Shown: positions 44,735 to 53,601 of the stretch, one piece after another
How positions within the stretch are numbered: the first letter of the stretch is position 1
Layout of the letters: the number at the start of each line of letters is the position of its first letter
Assembly (NCBI RefSeq): GCF_000166775.1
Contig: NC_014720.1
Location: forward strand, 1,978,501-2,042,500
Direction of reading: 5' to 3'
DNA: 64,000 nt
From: Caldicellulosiruptor kronotskyensis 2002
Lineage (GTDB): Bacteria > Bacillota > Thermoanaerobacteria > Caldicellulosiruptorales > Caldicellulosiruptoraceae
Program-made: the position numbers and the translations under genes
The notes under the pieces: model-generated
What the model was told of the DNA's origin: nothing
Seen by the model: only the letters and a program-made list of their open reading frames with translations
Databases searched by the model: none

Positions 44735-45859
44735 TTACAGTTTATCAATAGACGGCAATATGATTTTAAATGCATTTTGGGAATTTATATTTATAATCTT
44801 AACATTTGGATATGTTCTTCTTATCTTTGATATCCCTTTACCAGCTTTTAAAAAGAGGTTATTGTCGTCTAAGATTATCATTTTTTGATAAATCCATGGG
44901 TTTCGACGCCTTGGTATAATTTCTCTACCCATACTAAATATCATGTTGTTCTCAAGAAGACATCCAGGATTTGCAACTTCTATATTTCTTTCAGAAATTT
45001 TGACTGTCGTGCATCTTGTCAGGTCATAATAATCCCTGTGAACAAGCGCATTTCCAATTGCTTCAAACAAAGCCCACAGATCCTTCTGAGGATACTTCTG
45101 AATAAAAAAATTTATAGTCTTTTTGATTATACTATATATGTTACCACAAATAATTTGAATTTGGTCAAAAAATTCAATTGTTAGATACGCTGACGGCAAA
45201 AATCTCTCCGGATATTTTCCGAACACAAGAATACCTGCTAAGGTAGGATAAAGATTATTATTTTCTCTATCTCTCTGGACAATCCCGAAACTTTCAAGCA
45301 AAATTAAGTTATCCCACTCTGATGAAATGCCACTTCTCCTAAAAAACATAGAAATTAGCTCAGGTTCAAGGTCATTTAAATTTGCATTTCTTATAATAGA
45401 CATTTCAAAATTGATACTCCCACTTTCTTCAAACATAGATGCTATCTCTTCTCTTCTTGCTACGTCTGTTGTTGACCCCCGTCTTATATAAAATACACCA
45501 TTTTGGACCATCTGATGAGGTCTTAGACTGCTTTTGTATATCGTGAGCACACCAAGTTTTTTACCATCGTATTCTACAATCTCAAACTTAATAGATACAG
45601 GCGGGTCACACCTACCCGATATTATCTGCTGAATTTTTTCTTCAGAGATGTTTTCGTCTTTGATTCCAACAATTCTTTTTGTCTTATCTTCAACTCCAAA
45701 GATAATATAGCCCCTTCCGCCTCTTGAATTTGCAATGGCAATTACATCTTTTACAAGCTCTTTCTTTTCACCATCAGTTTCAACAGAAAGAGACTGTTTA
45801 AAATCAAGCTTTGGACCTTCATCAGACTCCAATAGCATTTTAAGCTTATACTTATCCAT
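44735..45859 (-). CDS. AlbA_2/Schlafen-type putative regulator (RecG-like ATP-binding)
   Basis: 374 aa. The N-terminal ~130 residues are an AlbA_2 (formerly divergent AAA_4) domain: EGPKLDFKQSLS, VKDVIAIANSRGGRGYIIFGVED and the IRRGSTTDVARREEIASMF end. The C-terminal half has EAIGNALVHRDYYDLTRCTTVKISERNIEVANPG, a GHKL-like ATP-binding motif of this family. Members are annotated as transcriptional regulators or RecG-related, without good biochemical proof. Usual C-terminal winged helix appears to be missing. It overlaps the HD-GYP gene by 8 bp. Confidence 0.8.
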   Translation of the reverse strand: MDKYKLKMLLESDEGPKLDFKQSLSVETDGEKKELVKDVIAIANSRGGRGYIIFGVEDKTKRIVGIKDENISEEKIQQIISGRCDPPVSIKFEIVEYDGKKLGVLTIYKSSLRPHQMVQNGVFYIRRGSTTDVARREEIASMFEESGSINFEMSIIRNANLNDLEPELISMFFRRSGISSEWDNLILLESFGIVQRDRENNNLYPTLAGILVFGKYPERFLPSAYLTIEFFDQIQIICGNIYSIIKKTINFFIQKYPQKDLWALFEAIGNALVHRDYYDLTRCTTVKISERNIEVANPGCLLENNMIFSMGREIIPRRRNPWIYQKMIILDDNNLFLKAGKGISKIRRTYPNVKIININSQNAFKIILPSIDKL

Positions 45860-47507
45860 CTATCTTCATCTCTACTATTTTTGAGATTTTTTCCTCTTTT
45901 AGAACATTTAAAAATGCCTCAAAAACTTCAGGGTCAAACTTCTTGCCAACCTCTCCTTTCATAATCTCTAAAGCCTTTTCCTCTGAAAATGCCTTGCGGT
46001 AAGGCCTGTCTGTGGTAAGAGCATCAAAAACATCTGCAACAGAGATTATCTTTGACTCAAGAGGAATTTTGTCTCCTTTTATCCCCAGCGGATAGCCACT
46101 TCCATCTACATTCTCGTGATGATACAGAACAATCTCTTTTATACTATCAAAATATTCAATGTTTGAAAGGATGTTATAACCATCTAAGGAGTGTCTTTTG
46201 ACTATAGAATATTCTTCTTGCGTTAACTTGTCAGGTTTATTTAATATGTTTTCTGGAATTACAATCTTGCCAATATCGTGAAGATATGCAGCAATTTCAA
46301 GGTCAAATAGGTCTATCTTATATCCCTTTGAAAACATCTTTTCACCTATTTTTTTGCTGTATCTCATAACCCTTTCTGCGTGTCCTTTAGTGTAAGGGTC
46401 TTTCATTTCAATAATAGATATTAAAAGTTTTATCGCTCCTTCAAAGTTTCTCTTTTCTTTCTCAAATAGCTCTTTTAAAAGATTATCCTGCTGCTTTAGT
46501 ATCGAAATCTTGCTTTTTATTTCGTTCGAAAAATACTCCAAAACAAGTTCTACATTTCTAAACTTTCCCTCTTTTTTTATGTCTGGTTTTGGAAAGGTTG
46601 CATCACCATTTATGCCAGAAAATAGCGAAATAGCATAATCTTCAAGCTGAACAATCCTTTTTGTAAGATATACTCCGCTTAAAAATGCAATAAGTAAGGT
46701 CAAAATCATTAGAAATAAAAAAGTAATAATAAGTAGTTTTTCAAAGTGTCTTTTTATATTTACAAGTGTTTTTTCATTATAATTGATTACAAGTGTTCCT
46801 ATCTTATAGCCATCAATATCAAATAGCTCAACATGATTTTTAAGAAGGTTTTCTTCAGAAGATACAGTTGTCTTATCCACTAAATATATTCTATCTACCA
46901 TGTAAGGCTGTATCAAAAACACAAACTCGTCAACATCTTTTGCCAGAAAAAGAGCTCCAGCAACAGGTTTTGTTAAATCTTTATCATCCAAGACAGGCGA
47001 ACAAACAAACGCAAAAATTTTACCATTTATTTTTAGAAAACCTCTTTCAACAGGTATTAGATTTATATCGTTATCAGAATAGACTTTATTTAATACTTTT
47101 TTGAATACTTTTAATATTTTTGTCTTGTCAGAGCTTTTAATATCCCCAAATGGGGAATGATACGAAATAATCTTCCCCTCTTTCGAAAAACCAATTATTA
47201 AAGAAAAACTGTAAGGTTTTTGATAGAGCCAGTTTGTCCAGTAAAAGTCAATAGTCTTTTTATCATTTGTGACAACAGCTCTGTAAAGTTCATTCCAGAC
47301 AGTATATTCTTTCGCTATATTTCCCATATCATCAAAAATCTTTTGAGTTATTCTCTCTAAGGTTTGTTGTTGTTTATTTACAAAGTAATCATAGGTAATT
47401 CTTTCATACTGAGGAATTATGTTATTCATTACATATACAGCAACAATGGTTGATGGTAAGAATGCAACTATCAGTGTAATAACAAGTATTTTAAATCTCA
47501 GCTCCAC
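45852..47507 (-). CDS. CHASE4-HD-GYP cyclic-di-GMP phosphodiesterase
   Basis: Membrane signalling protein, ~551 aa from GTG 47507. First transmembrane segment at ~5-25, a CHASE4-like sensor domain outside the cell (YFVNKQQQTLERITQKIFDDMGNIAKEYTVWNELYRAV), second transmembrane segment near residue 265-290, then a linker and the C-terminal HD-GYP domain with HAERVMRYSKKIG, AAYLHDIGKIVIPENILNKPDKLTQEE, HHENVDGSGYPLGIKGDKIPLESKIISVADVFDALTTDRPYRKA. All metal and GYP residues are intact, so c-di-GMP hydrolysis is likely. GTG has AGAGGA eight bases upstream; the ATG at 47549 has none. Confidence 0.9.
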   Translation of the reverse strand: MELRFKILVITLIVAFLPSTIVAVYVMNNIIPQYERITYDYFVNKQQQTLERITQKIFDDMGNIAKEYTVWNELYRAVVTNDKKTIDFYWTNWLYQKPYSFSLIIGFSKEGKIISYHSPFGDIKSSDKTKILKVFKKVLNKVYSDNDINLIPVERGFLKINGKIFAFVCSPVLDDKDLTKPVAGALFLAKDVDEFVFLIQPYMVDRIYLVDKTTVSSEENLLKNHVELFDIDGYKIGTLVINYNEKTLVNIKRHFEKLLIITFLFLMILTLLIAFLSGVYLTKRIVQLEDYAISLFSGINGDATFPKPDIKKEGKFRNVELVLEYFSNEIKSKISILKQQDNLLKELFEKEKRNFEGAIKLLISIIEMKDPYTKGHAERVMRYSKKIGEKMFSKGYKIDLFDLEIAAYLHDIGKIVIPENILNKPDKLTQEEYSIVKRHSLDGYNILSNIEYFDSIKEIVLYHHENVDGSGYPLGIKGDKIPLESKIISVADVFDALTTDRPYRKAFSEEKALEIMKGEVGKKFDPEVFEAFLNVLKEEKISKIVEMKIDG

Positions 47508-47571
47508 CTTGCCCCATCCTCTGTTTTTACTTAGATTTGTTATTCTCATTTGTCGATTTTTGTCTAAATTT

Positions 47572-47601
47572 AGTATAGCATAAATTAGTTTGAAATGTCA
47601 T
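47572..47601 (-). promoter_or_regulatory. Sigma-A-like promoter of the HD-GYP gene
   Basis: Minus strand ATGACA (47601-47596), 18-bp spacer, TATACT (47577-47572). One mismatch in each hexamer. Confidence 0.68.
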
Positions 47602-47619
47602 TTGTGAAATATTTCTAAA

Positions 47620-48195
47620 CTACATTATTTCTTCTCTCTTAAAATATATAAAATCTTTTCCCACAAGGTCAAATGGTAGTTTATATCCTATTATATCACC
47701 TTTTTTTAAAACTTGCCCTTTTTGAATGTTTAAAACATCAATATTTTCAACCCTATAAAGTATCCTGCTTCCTTGCTGTATAATAATATCAAAAGTTTCA
47801 CCTTTTTTAATAGCTTCTACCATCTTTCCATCACAGGGACTGAGAATATTAGTCTTCTGTTTAACTATAATAAAAGTTCCTCCATCGTCAGAGGACTGAA
47901 TTTGTCCATCTGCAGGATATATGTAGGATGTGGAAGATAAACTTTTTGTCAAGTTGTGCTTGCTTGCCGATTTTGAAAAAGATAAGGGCTGTAATAAATC
48001 TTCTACCCATTTTACTAAGTCCGAATAAACTTTTTCATCACGTTGAAAATAAAGTTTAGCTTTCTCAAATGAAAAATTTTCAATGTGAATATATTTGTAC
48101 TTTAATGCAAGGATAAAAAGAAGTATCAAGGCTACTGTTACTGCTTTTATTATCGGTGCTTTTGAACTCTTTTCAGCTATTCTCTTCTTTCTCAT
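47620..48195 (-). CDS. Membrane-anchored M23/LytM-like protein, catalytically degenerate
   Basis: ~191 aa with a basic N-terminus and one transmembrane helix (~18-35), then a loop and a C-terminal LytM-like beta-barrel (residues ~95-190: IYPADGQIQSSDDGGTFIIVKQ, ILSPCDGKMVEAIKKGETFDIIIQQ, VLKKGDIIGYKLP). Zinc ligands of M23 peptidases (HxxxD and HxH) are absent: the HVYGHL position reads ILYRVENI. Such dead LytM domains act structurally, as in SpoIVFA or SpoIIQ-like sporulation proteins; SpoIVFA-like is the best guess. ATG at 48195 has GAGG eight bases upstream. Confidence 0.68.
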   Translation of the reverse strand: MRKKRIAEKSSKAPIIKAVTVALILLFILALKYKYIHIENFSFEKAKLYFQRDEKVYSDLVKWVEDLLQPLSFSKSASKHNLTKSLSSTSYIYPADGQIQSSDDGGTFIIVKQKTNILSPCDGKMVEAIKKGETFDIIIQQGSRILYRVENIDVLNIQKGQVLKKGDIIGYKLPFDLVGKDFIYFKREEIM

Positions 48196-48245
48196 TTTCA
48201 TTACCTCTCTAAATCATTTTCAATTTAATTTCTATTCTTTTACAT

Positions 48246-48283
48246 AAAAAAAGATGATAGCAAGGTTACCTTACTATCATCTT
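48246..48283 (-). terminator. Terminator overlapping the ytfJ stop codon
   Basis: AAGATGATAGTAAGG pairs with CCTTGCTATCATCTT (minus strand 48283-48269 with 48265-48251, one wobble), followed by TTTTT. The TGA stop of gerW/ytfJ (48277-48279) lies inside the first arm. Confidence 0.88.
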
Positions 48284-48672
48284 CTTTGAATAATTTCCTT
48301 GATATCTTCAATTATATTTGGAATAATATCAATTATTCTCTCAATACTGCTGTTTGCTGAAACATTTAAAAGTCTTATCTGGTCCTGTGTTACAACCAAA
48401 AACGCAATGGGCATAACAGAAATTCCTGCACCAGTTCCGCCTGCAAAAAGTGGAGTATTTTCGTCGGTTTTGTTCATCTTAGTAATATCCTGTTTTATAT
48501 CACCTCCACCTGCTACAAAACCAAACGAAACTTTTGATACCGGAATTATAACAGCTCCAGCCGAACTTTGAACAGCATCACCCACAATTGTGTTAACGTC
48601 AATCATCTGTTTTAGGTTTTCCATTGTTGTCTGCATAAGCATTTCAATTGGATGTGCCAAGTTTAACACCAC
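48277..48672 (-). CDS. gerW: GerW/YtfJ-family spore protein
   Basis: 131 aa, family-standard. HPIEMLMQTTMENLKQMIDVNTIVGDAVQSSAGAVIIPVSKVSFGFVAGGGD is the YtfJ signature, with a Gly-rich GGTGAGISVMPIAFLVV segment. In Bacillus the homologue is made in the forespore and is needed for SleB-dependent germination. Start is GTG at 48672, or TTG at 48663 in the same frame; GAGGGG is upstream of both. It overlaps DUF2953 upstream by 29 bp, the same gene pair as ytfI-ytfJ. Confidence 0.9.
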   Translation of the reverse strand: MVLNLAHPIEMLMQTTMENLKQMIDVNTIVGDAVQSSAGAVIIPVSKVSFGFVAGGGDIKQDITKMNKTDENTPLFAGGTGAGISVMPIAFLVVTQDQIRLLNVSANSSIERIIDIIPNIIEDIKEIIQRR

Positions 48673-49201
48673 CCCTCTGTTTTTTAATTACCTTAAACCA
48701 AACAGTCAAAAGCTTGACAGGAAAAATTTTTACATAAACATTTAATTGCAAAATGCTTGAAAAAAAATCATCTCTCAAAAAGGCTTTATAATCAAGATTA
48801 GTATTTTGACCACATGACATTAATATTCCCCAAATTGAATATATACTTGCACTTAAAATACTCAAAATAAAAGCATCTTTACAGTAAATGCGCACAAAAA
48901 TCTTTTCTATTTTTATCAAAGTTGATAAAAGAAAGATTTTAATAAGGCTAAATATCATCTTGGTAGAAATATGCTTTGATTTTTCCTTTCTGGTTTCTCT
49001 CTCAATTGAAAAATGTTTACCTCTTTTGTGCCCAGAAATTTGAATTTGCTTGTGAAATATATGCACATAAATTCCTAAGATGTTAAACTTTATTTTAACA
49101 TAAATTGCCTTTTCAGCCCTTATGTCAACTAAAAATATTTTTGGCAGGAAAAGATAAATTAGCAAAAACGCAAAGGGCAAGAAATAGAAGAAAGTTTTCA
49201 A
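48644..49201 (-). CDS. DUF2953 membrane protein (YtfI-like)
   Basis: 185 aa. The N-terminal hydrophobic segment FYFLPFAFLLIYLFLPKIF, a charged middle (HKQIQISGHKRGKHFSIERETRKEKSKHIS), a second hydrophobic stretch at ~85-100, then the C-terminal SASIYSIWGILMSCGQNTNLDY-type segment. Together with the neighbour gerW this is the YtfI/DUF2953 gene found in the same place in Bacillus and many clostridia. TTG start at 49201. Its role in sporulation is unproven. Confidence 0.75.
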   Translation of the reverse strand: MKTFFYFLPFAFLLIYLFLPKIFLVDIRAEKAIYVKIKFNILGIYVHIFHKQIQISGHKRGKHFSIERETRKEKSKHISTKMIFSLIKIFLLSTLIKIEKIFVRIYCKDAFILSILSASIYSIWGILMSCGQNTNLDYKAFLRDDFFSSILQLNVYVKIFPVKLLTVWFKVIKKQRGGVKLGTSN

Positions 49202-49266
49202 TTTTTACCACTTATTAACCCTCTCAAACTTTTTTTATTTTATTAAAATTATTTCCACAAAAATAA

Positions 49267-49297
49267 AAGAGGATACATCAAATTGACGTATCCTCTT
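49267..49297 (-). terminator. Terminator overlapping the scpB stop codon
   Basis: AAGAGGATAC/GTATCCTCTT, 10-bp stem (minus strand 49297-49288 with 49276-49267), then TTATTTTT. The scpB TGA (49278-49280) is in the loop next to the second arm, so the stem contains the last coding bases. Confidence 0.85.
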
Positions 49298-49823
49298 GCT
49301 GTATTTTTAAAATCTTCTCTTTAAGTTCCTCTAAATCTTTAATACCAAGAGAAGTGTAAAAAAGCGAGGTTACCTCATACAAAGCAGGCTTACCTATTGT
49401 GTCAAGCCTTCCAGCTTCCTTGATAAGCCCTTTTTCTATAAGGCTTTTTATGACATTCTCACTATTTACTCCTCTTATCTTTTCTATCTCTTGTCTTGTA
49501 ATAGGACCTTTAAACGCAACAATTGATAACACCTCATATGCTGCTTGAGAAAGTGATACAGACTTTTGCTCCAAATCAAAGTATTCTCTTATATATCCAG
49601 AATTTTCTGGATTAGTAACCAAAATATATCCATTTTCCCATTCAGTTATTAAGAATCCCCTGTTTTGCTGTAGATATTCCTGTTTCAGCAGCTCGACATA
49701 ATTTTTAACCTCTTGATACTCTAATCCTAAAATCTTTGCCAGTTTTTGTACATCCAAGGGTTCTGTAACCAAAAAGAGTATACTTTCTATAATCGATTTT
49801 ATTTTTGCAGCCTCCATTACCAT
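49278..49823 (-). CDS. scpB: Segregation and condensation protein B
   Basis: 181 aa winged-helix subunit of the SMC-ScpAB condensin. IESILFLVTEPLDVQKLAKILG, the LVTNPENSGYIREYF strand, LSQAAYEVLSIVAFKGPITRQEIEKIRGVNSENVI and IGKPALYEVTSLFYTSLGI are diagnostic. ATG 49823 follows GAGG by seven bases. It follows scpA by 4 bp. Confidence 0.95.
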   Translation of the reverse strand: MVMEAAKIKSIIESILFLVTEPLDVQKLAKILGLEYQEVKNYVELLKQEYLQQNRGFLITEWENGYILVTNPENSGYIREYFDLEQKSVSLSQAAYEVLSIVAFKGPITRQEIEKIRGVNSENVIKSLIEKGLIKEAGRLDTIGKPALYEVTSLFYTSLGIKDLEELKEKILKIQQEDTSI

Positions 49824-49827
49824 CCTG

Positions 49828-50538
49828 TTACCTCTTTAAAATCTTTATATCGTCAAACATTTTATCCTGATGAGCAAAGATATGACCAAGCTTGCAAAGT
49901 TCTAAAATAGCCAAAAATCTGTAGATAATTTCTTCTTTTGAAATCCCTTTTATGAGATTACTAAAATACAAAACTCCTTTTTGTTTAATATATTCAAATA
50001 CTTGTTTTACAACTTTCAAAATAGATACTGACTGCTTCTTGGTAATTTCCTGAAGTTTTTGAACATTTTCTTTTGAAAAATCTTCATTTTTCTGGACAGC
50101 TGCTAAATATGCTCTGCAAAGCTTTTTAATATCAAGTTGAGTTACAAGCTCCTTCTTATTTTCTTTTAAAAGTAAATAATCTTGGTTTGTCTTTCTATAG
50201 CACTCCCTGTAAGGAAAGTTTTCTCTTAAGTAAATGGCTGCCTGTTTGTATTTCTGATATTCTCTTAGCCTTTCCACAAGTTCTTGACGTGGGTCTTGGT
50301 CTTCCTGGACTTTGGGCAAAAGCATTTTTGATTTTATCTCTAAAAGTGTTGCTGCCATTACCATAAACTCAGAAACAGAATCAACGTTGATGGTATCTAA
50401 ATGGTTGAGATATGACAGATATTGGCTTGTAATTTCGGATATTGGAATATCATATATATTTATTTTCTCTTTTTTTATGAAATAAAGCAACAGGTCAAGT
50501 GGCCCTTCAAAGTTGGGAAGTTTAACCTCAAAGTTCAT
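49828..50538 (-). CDS. scpA: Segregation and condensation protein A
   Basis: 236 aa kleisin of condensin. NFEGPLDLLLYFIKKEKINIYDIPISEITSQYLSYL is the N-terminal SMC-neck-binding signature; MAATLLEIKSKMLLP and the C-terminal winged helix follow (ISKEEIIYRFLAILELCKLGHIFAHQDKMFDDI). It overlaps the trpS stop by 4 bp. Confidence 0.95.
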   Translation of the reverse strand: MNFEVKLPNFEGPLDLLLYFIKKEKINIYDIPISEITSQYLSYLNHLDTINVDSVSEFMVMAATLLEIKSKMLLPKVQEDQDPRQELVERLREYQKYKQAAIYLRENFPYRECYRKTNQDYLLLKENKKELVTQLDIKKLCRAYLAAVQKNEDFSKENVQKLQEITKKQSVSILKVVKQVFEYIKQKGVLYFSNLIKGISKEEIIYRFLAILELCKLGHIFAHQDKMFDDIKILKR

Positions 50539-51512
50539 AACAGACCTGCCCTGTCCTTTGCTTCTTGTAATGTTCTTGCTGCTATTTCTCTTGCTTTTTT
50601 TGCACCTTCACTGATAACTCCCAAAACATAGTCAAGGTCATTTTCAAGCTCTCTTCTCCTTGCTTGAACCGGCTCTAAAAACCTTGAAATATTTTCAAAC
50701 AACCTTTTTTTGCATTCAACACAACCTATTTTACCCTGTTTGCAGTTCTCTTCTGTCTCTGAAACAATCTCTGGACTGAATATCTGATGGTATGCAAAAA
50801 CTGTACATACATCAGGATGCCCAGGGTCGTTCTTGCGAATCCTTGCAGGGTCTGTTACCATGTTCATTACCTTTTTCCTGACACTTTCTAAGTCTTCAGA
50901 AAGTGCGATTGTATTTCCATAGCTTTTACTCATCTTGCGTCCGTCTGTCCCAACAAGCACTCTTACGGTGTTAAGAATTGCCTGTGGCTCTGGAAAAGTC
51001 TGACCATATAAAAAGTTAAACCTCCTTGCAATCTCTCGTGTCAGTTCCAAGTGCGGAAGCTGATCCTCACCAACCGGTACAAACTCTGCTTTGTATATCA
51101 ATATATCAGCTGCCTGAAGGCACGGATACCCCAAAAAACCATATGTTGCTATGTTTCTTTCTTTTAACTCTCTCATCTGGTCTTTGTAAGTTGGACACCT
51201 ATAAAGCCAAGAAAGAGGAGTTATCATTGAAAACAAAAGATGAAGCTCAGCATGCTGTGGAACATGCGACTGCACAAATATTGTACACTTTTTCGGGTCA
51301 AGACCGCACGCCAAAAGGTCTATCACAACCTGTTTTGTATATTCTCTTAAATTCGAAGTATCTTCATATCCTGTTGTAAGTGCATGCCAGTCCGCAACAA
51401 AAAAGAAACATTCATATTCATCCTGAAGCTTTACCCAACTCTCTATAGCTCCAAAATAGTTCCCAAGATGTAAAATTCCTGTCGGCCTTGTACCAGACAA
51501 AACTCGTCTCAT
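50535..51512 (-). CDS. trpS: Tryptophanyl-tRNA synthetase
   Basis: 325 aa class I synthetase. The HIGH motif is RPTGILHLGNYFGAI (HLGN) and the KMSKS motif is DGRKMSKSYGN. Also typical are FFVADWHALT and VPVGEDQLPHLELTREIARRFN. A zinc-type Cys cluster near the C-terminus (CKQGKIGCVECKKRLF) matches clostridial forms. AGGAG lies upstream; the 43 bp before the start leave no room for a T-box. It leads the scpA-scpB pair. Confidence 0.96.
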   Translation of the reverse strand: MRRVLSGTRPTGILHLGNYFGAIESWVKLQDEYECFFFVADWHALTTGYEDTSNLREYTKQVVIDLLACGLDPKKCTIFVQSHVPQHAELHLLFSMITPLSWLYRCPTYKDQMRELKERNIATYGFLGYPCLQAADILIYKAEFVPVGEDQLPHLELTREIARRFNFLYGQTFPEPQAILNTVRVLVGTDGRKMSKSYGNTIALSEDLESVRKKVMNMVTDPARIRKNDPGHPDVCTVFAYHQIFSPEIVSETEENCKQGKIGCVECKKRLFENISRFLEPVQARRRELENDLDYVLGVISEGAKKAREIAARTLQEAKDRAGLL

Positions 51513-51555
51513 CTTTTCATTCTCCTATCCCCAAGAATTTGCTAAAATTATGCTT

Positions 51556-52191
51556 CTAAGGAAATAAGCTCAAAATAAATTCAATTAAGGCGAAAATAAC
51601 ATGAGCAATTGGTTGTAACACATACGAAAGCAAGTAAGGAGCAAATAATATGCATGCAATCAATATTATCTGCCCTACTACTTCATATCTATAATAAAAT
51701 TCTACATATCTGTTCGGTGCGAAGATAAACAAAATCTTTGAACCATCTAAAGGAGGTATTGGCAGTAAATTGAATATAGCAAGATAAACATTAATCAGGT
51801 ATGCCTGCTGGATCATAATTAAAAAATATTTATTCGCAATAATATTGTATTTGTCAGCATATTTTAGCACAACAGCAAAGACAATTGCAGAAAGAATATT
51901 TGCAGCAGGGCCTGCTAAGGCAGTCAGTCCCATACCTATTTTTGGATTTTTGTATTTTGTGGGGTCAGTCACAACAGGTTTTGCCCATCCAAACCCAAAA
52001 AGAATCAATGCTATTGCACCAAACAAATCTATGTGTGGCAATGGATTTAAGGTTATTCTCCCCTGTCTTTTAGGAAGATCATCTCCTTGCAGGTACGCAA
52101 CAAATCCATGTGCTGACTCGTGTACAGATATTGCAAAAAGAAGCCCTGGAATTCTCAAAAGCATAGTTATAATACTTGGCACAATCATCAT
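51556..52191 (-). CDS. Site-2 protease family (M50) membrane metalloprotease
   Basis: 211 aa polytopic protein, YwhC type without a PDZ domain. HESAHGFVAYLQGDD gives the HExxH zinc site, and NLLPIPPLDGSKIL gives the third ligand Asp. The intervening LTALAGPAANILSA segment is characteristic. GGAGAG precedes the ATG. Its substrates are unknown; the family often sits beside trpS-scpAB, as here. Confidence 0.9.
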   Translation of the reverse strand: MMIVPSIITMLLRIPGLLFAISVHESAHGFVAYLQGDDLPKRQGRITLNPLPHIDLFGAIALILFGFGWAKPVVTDPTKYKNPKIGMGLTALAGPAANILSAIVFAVVLKYADKYNIIANKYFLIMIQQAYLINVYLAIFNLLPIPPLDGSKILFIFAPNRYVEFYYRYEVVGQIILIACILFAPYLLSYVLQPIAHVIFALIEFILSLFP

Positions 52192-52214
52192 AAATTCTCT
52201 CCAAATATATTTTG

Positions 52215-53516
52215 TTAAATCTCAACATCATTTCTCACAAGGTCTTCATATGTTTCACGTTTTACAATAACCCTTGCTTGACCATTTTTCAAAAGTACAA
52301 CTGCAGGTCTTGGGAACCTATTATAATTGCTCGACATAGAATAATTATATGCTCCTGTTGCCAAAATGGCAAGATGTTGACCAGTCTTAAGCTCTGGAAG
52401 CTTTATGTCTTTGATGAGTATATCACCAGACTCACAGCATCTTCCCGCTATTGTATAAACTTTTGTCCGCTGCCCCAGAGGATTTTCAACAACATATGCA
52501 TCATATCTTGCCTGATACAGCGCATATCGTGGATTGTCTGTCATTCCACCATCAACAGATACATAGTTTCTAACATTTGGTATTTCTTTGACATTTCCAA
52601 TTGTATAAAGCGTAATTCCAGCTTCACCCACAATTGACCTTCCAGGTTCTAAAACAATAAACGGTTTTTTTAGCCCCTTCAAGCTACAAAATTCTTCTAC
52701 CTCTTCAGTAATTACTTCTATAAACTTTTCAACTCTTGGTGGTTCATCATGAGCGGTGTATTTTATTCCAAATCCGCCCCCTAAATCTAATATTTTTATC
52801 TCATAGCCAAGTTCATTTTTAATCTTGAGCATAAACTCAAGCATGACCCTTGCAGCAAGCTTAAACGGAGCTGTTTCGAAAATCTGTGAGCCAATATGGC
52901 AATGAAGACCTACCAAGTTTAGCTCCTCTTTTTGCAAAACTTTTTGAACAATAGAGAATGCTTCGCCATTTTCAAGCGCAACCCCAAACTTTGAGTCTAT
53001 CTGCCCTGTCCTAATAAACTCATGTGTATGAGCTTCTATTCCTGGTTTTATTCGAATCAAAACATCTGCTTTTTTGTTTTTTGTTCTACATATCAGACTT
53101 AGCATCTCGAGCTCATCAAAATTATCAAGTACAATCTTTACACCCTTTTCAACTGCCATTTCAAGCTCATCATATGTTTTATTATTTCCATGGAAGAATA
53201 TCTTATCTGGGTCAAAATTTACAGAAAGTGCTGTGTAAAGTTCCCCCCCTGATACAACATCAAGACCAATTCCTTCCTCTTTTGCTATTTGGCACATAGC
53301 CTTTGTGCAAAAAGCTTTTGATGCATAAATTATAAGACCATTTTCTCCAAAATATTTATTCAGGGAAGACTTAAATATATTGATATTTTCTCTTATCATT
53401 GTCTCATTCATAACATAAAGAGGAGTTCCATACATCTCTATCAAGTCAAGAAGGTCAATTCCTTCCCATGAAAGATTACCTTTTGGTGAAATTTCAAGAT
53501 TATATCTTAGTTGCAT
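52215..53516 (-). CDS. lysA: Diaminopimelate decarboxylase
   Basis: 433 aa PLP enzyme, the last step of lysine synthesis. The PLP lysine is in YASKAFCTKAMCQI; other motifs are GLDVVSGGELYTAL, FHGNNKT, GLHCHIGSQIF, LDLGGGFGI, LEPGRSIVGEAG and CESGD (from the partner subunit). A GGGGAG ribosome site lies near the ATG. Upstream promoter present. Confidence 0.95.
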   Translation of the reverse strand: MQLRYNLEISPKGNLSWEGIDLLDLIEMYGTPLYVMNETMIRENINIFKSSLNKYFGENGLIIYASKAFCTKAMCQIAKEEGIGLDVVSGGELYTALSVNFDPDKIFFHGNNKTYDELEMAVEKGVKIVLDNFDELEMLSLICRTKNKKADVLIRIKPGIEAHTHEFIRTGQIDSKFGVALENGEAFSIVQKVLQKEELNLVGLHCHIGSQIFETAPFKLAARVMLEFMLKIKNELGYEIKILDLGGGFGIKYTAHDEPPRVEKFIEVITEEVEEFCSLKGLKKPFIVLEPGRSIVGEAGITLYTIGNVKEIPNVRNYVSVDGGMTDNPRYALYQARYDAYVVENPLGQRTKVYTIAGRCCESGDILIKDIKLPELKTGQHLAILATGAYNYSMSSNYNRFPRPAVVLLKNGQARVIVKRETYEDLVRNDVEI

Positions 53517-53552
53517 GTATTTTCTCCCCTCGCAATTTTAATGTTGAAAATA

Positions 53553-53582
53553 ATTCTATCATACAATCAAAGAAAAATTCAA
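53553..53582 (-). promoter_or_regulatory. Sigma-A promoter of lysA
   Basis: Minus strand TTGAAT (53582-53577), 18-bp spacer, TAGAAT (53558-53553), ~37 bases before the start codon. No lysine riboswitch is visible in this short leader. Confidence 0.68.
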
Positions 53583-53601
53583 TATTACCGGGGGCAAAAA
53601 C

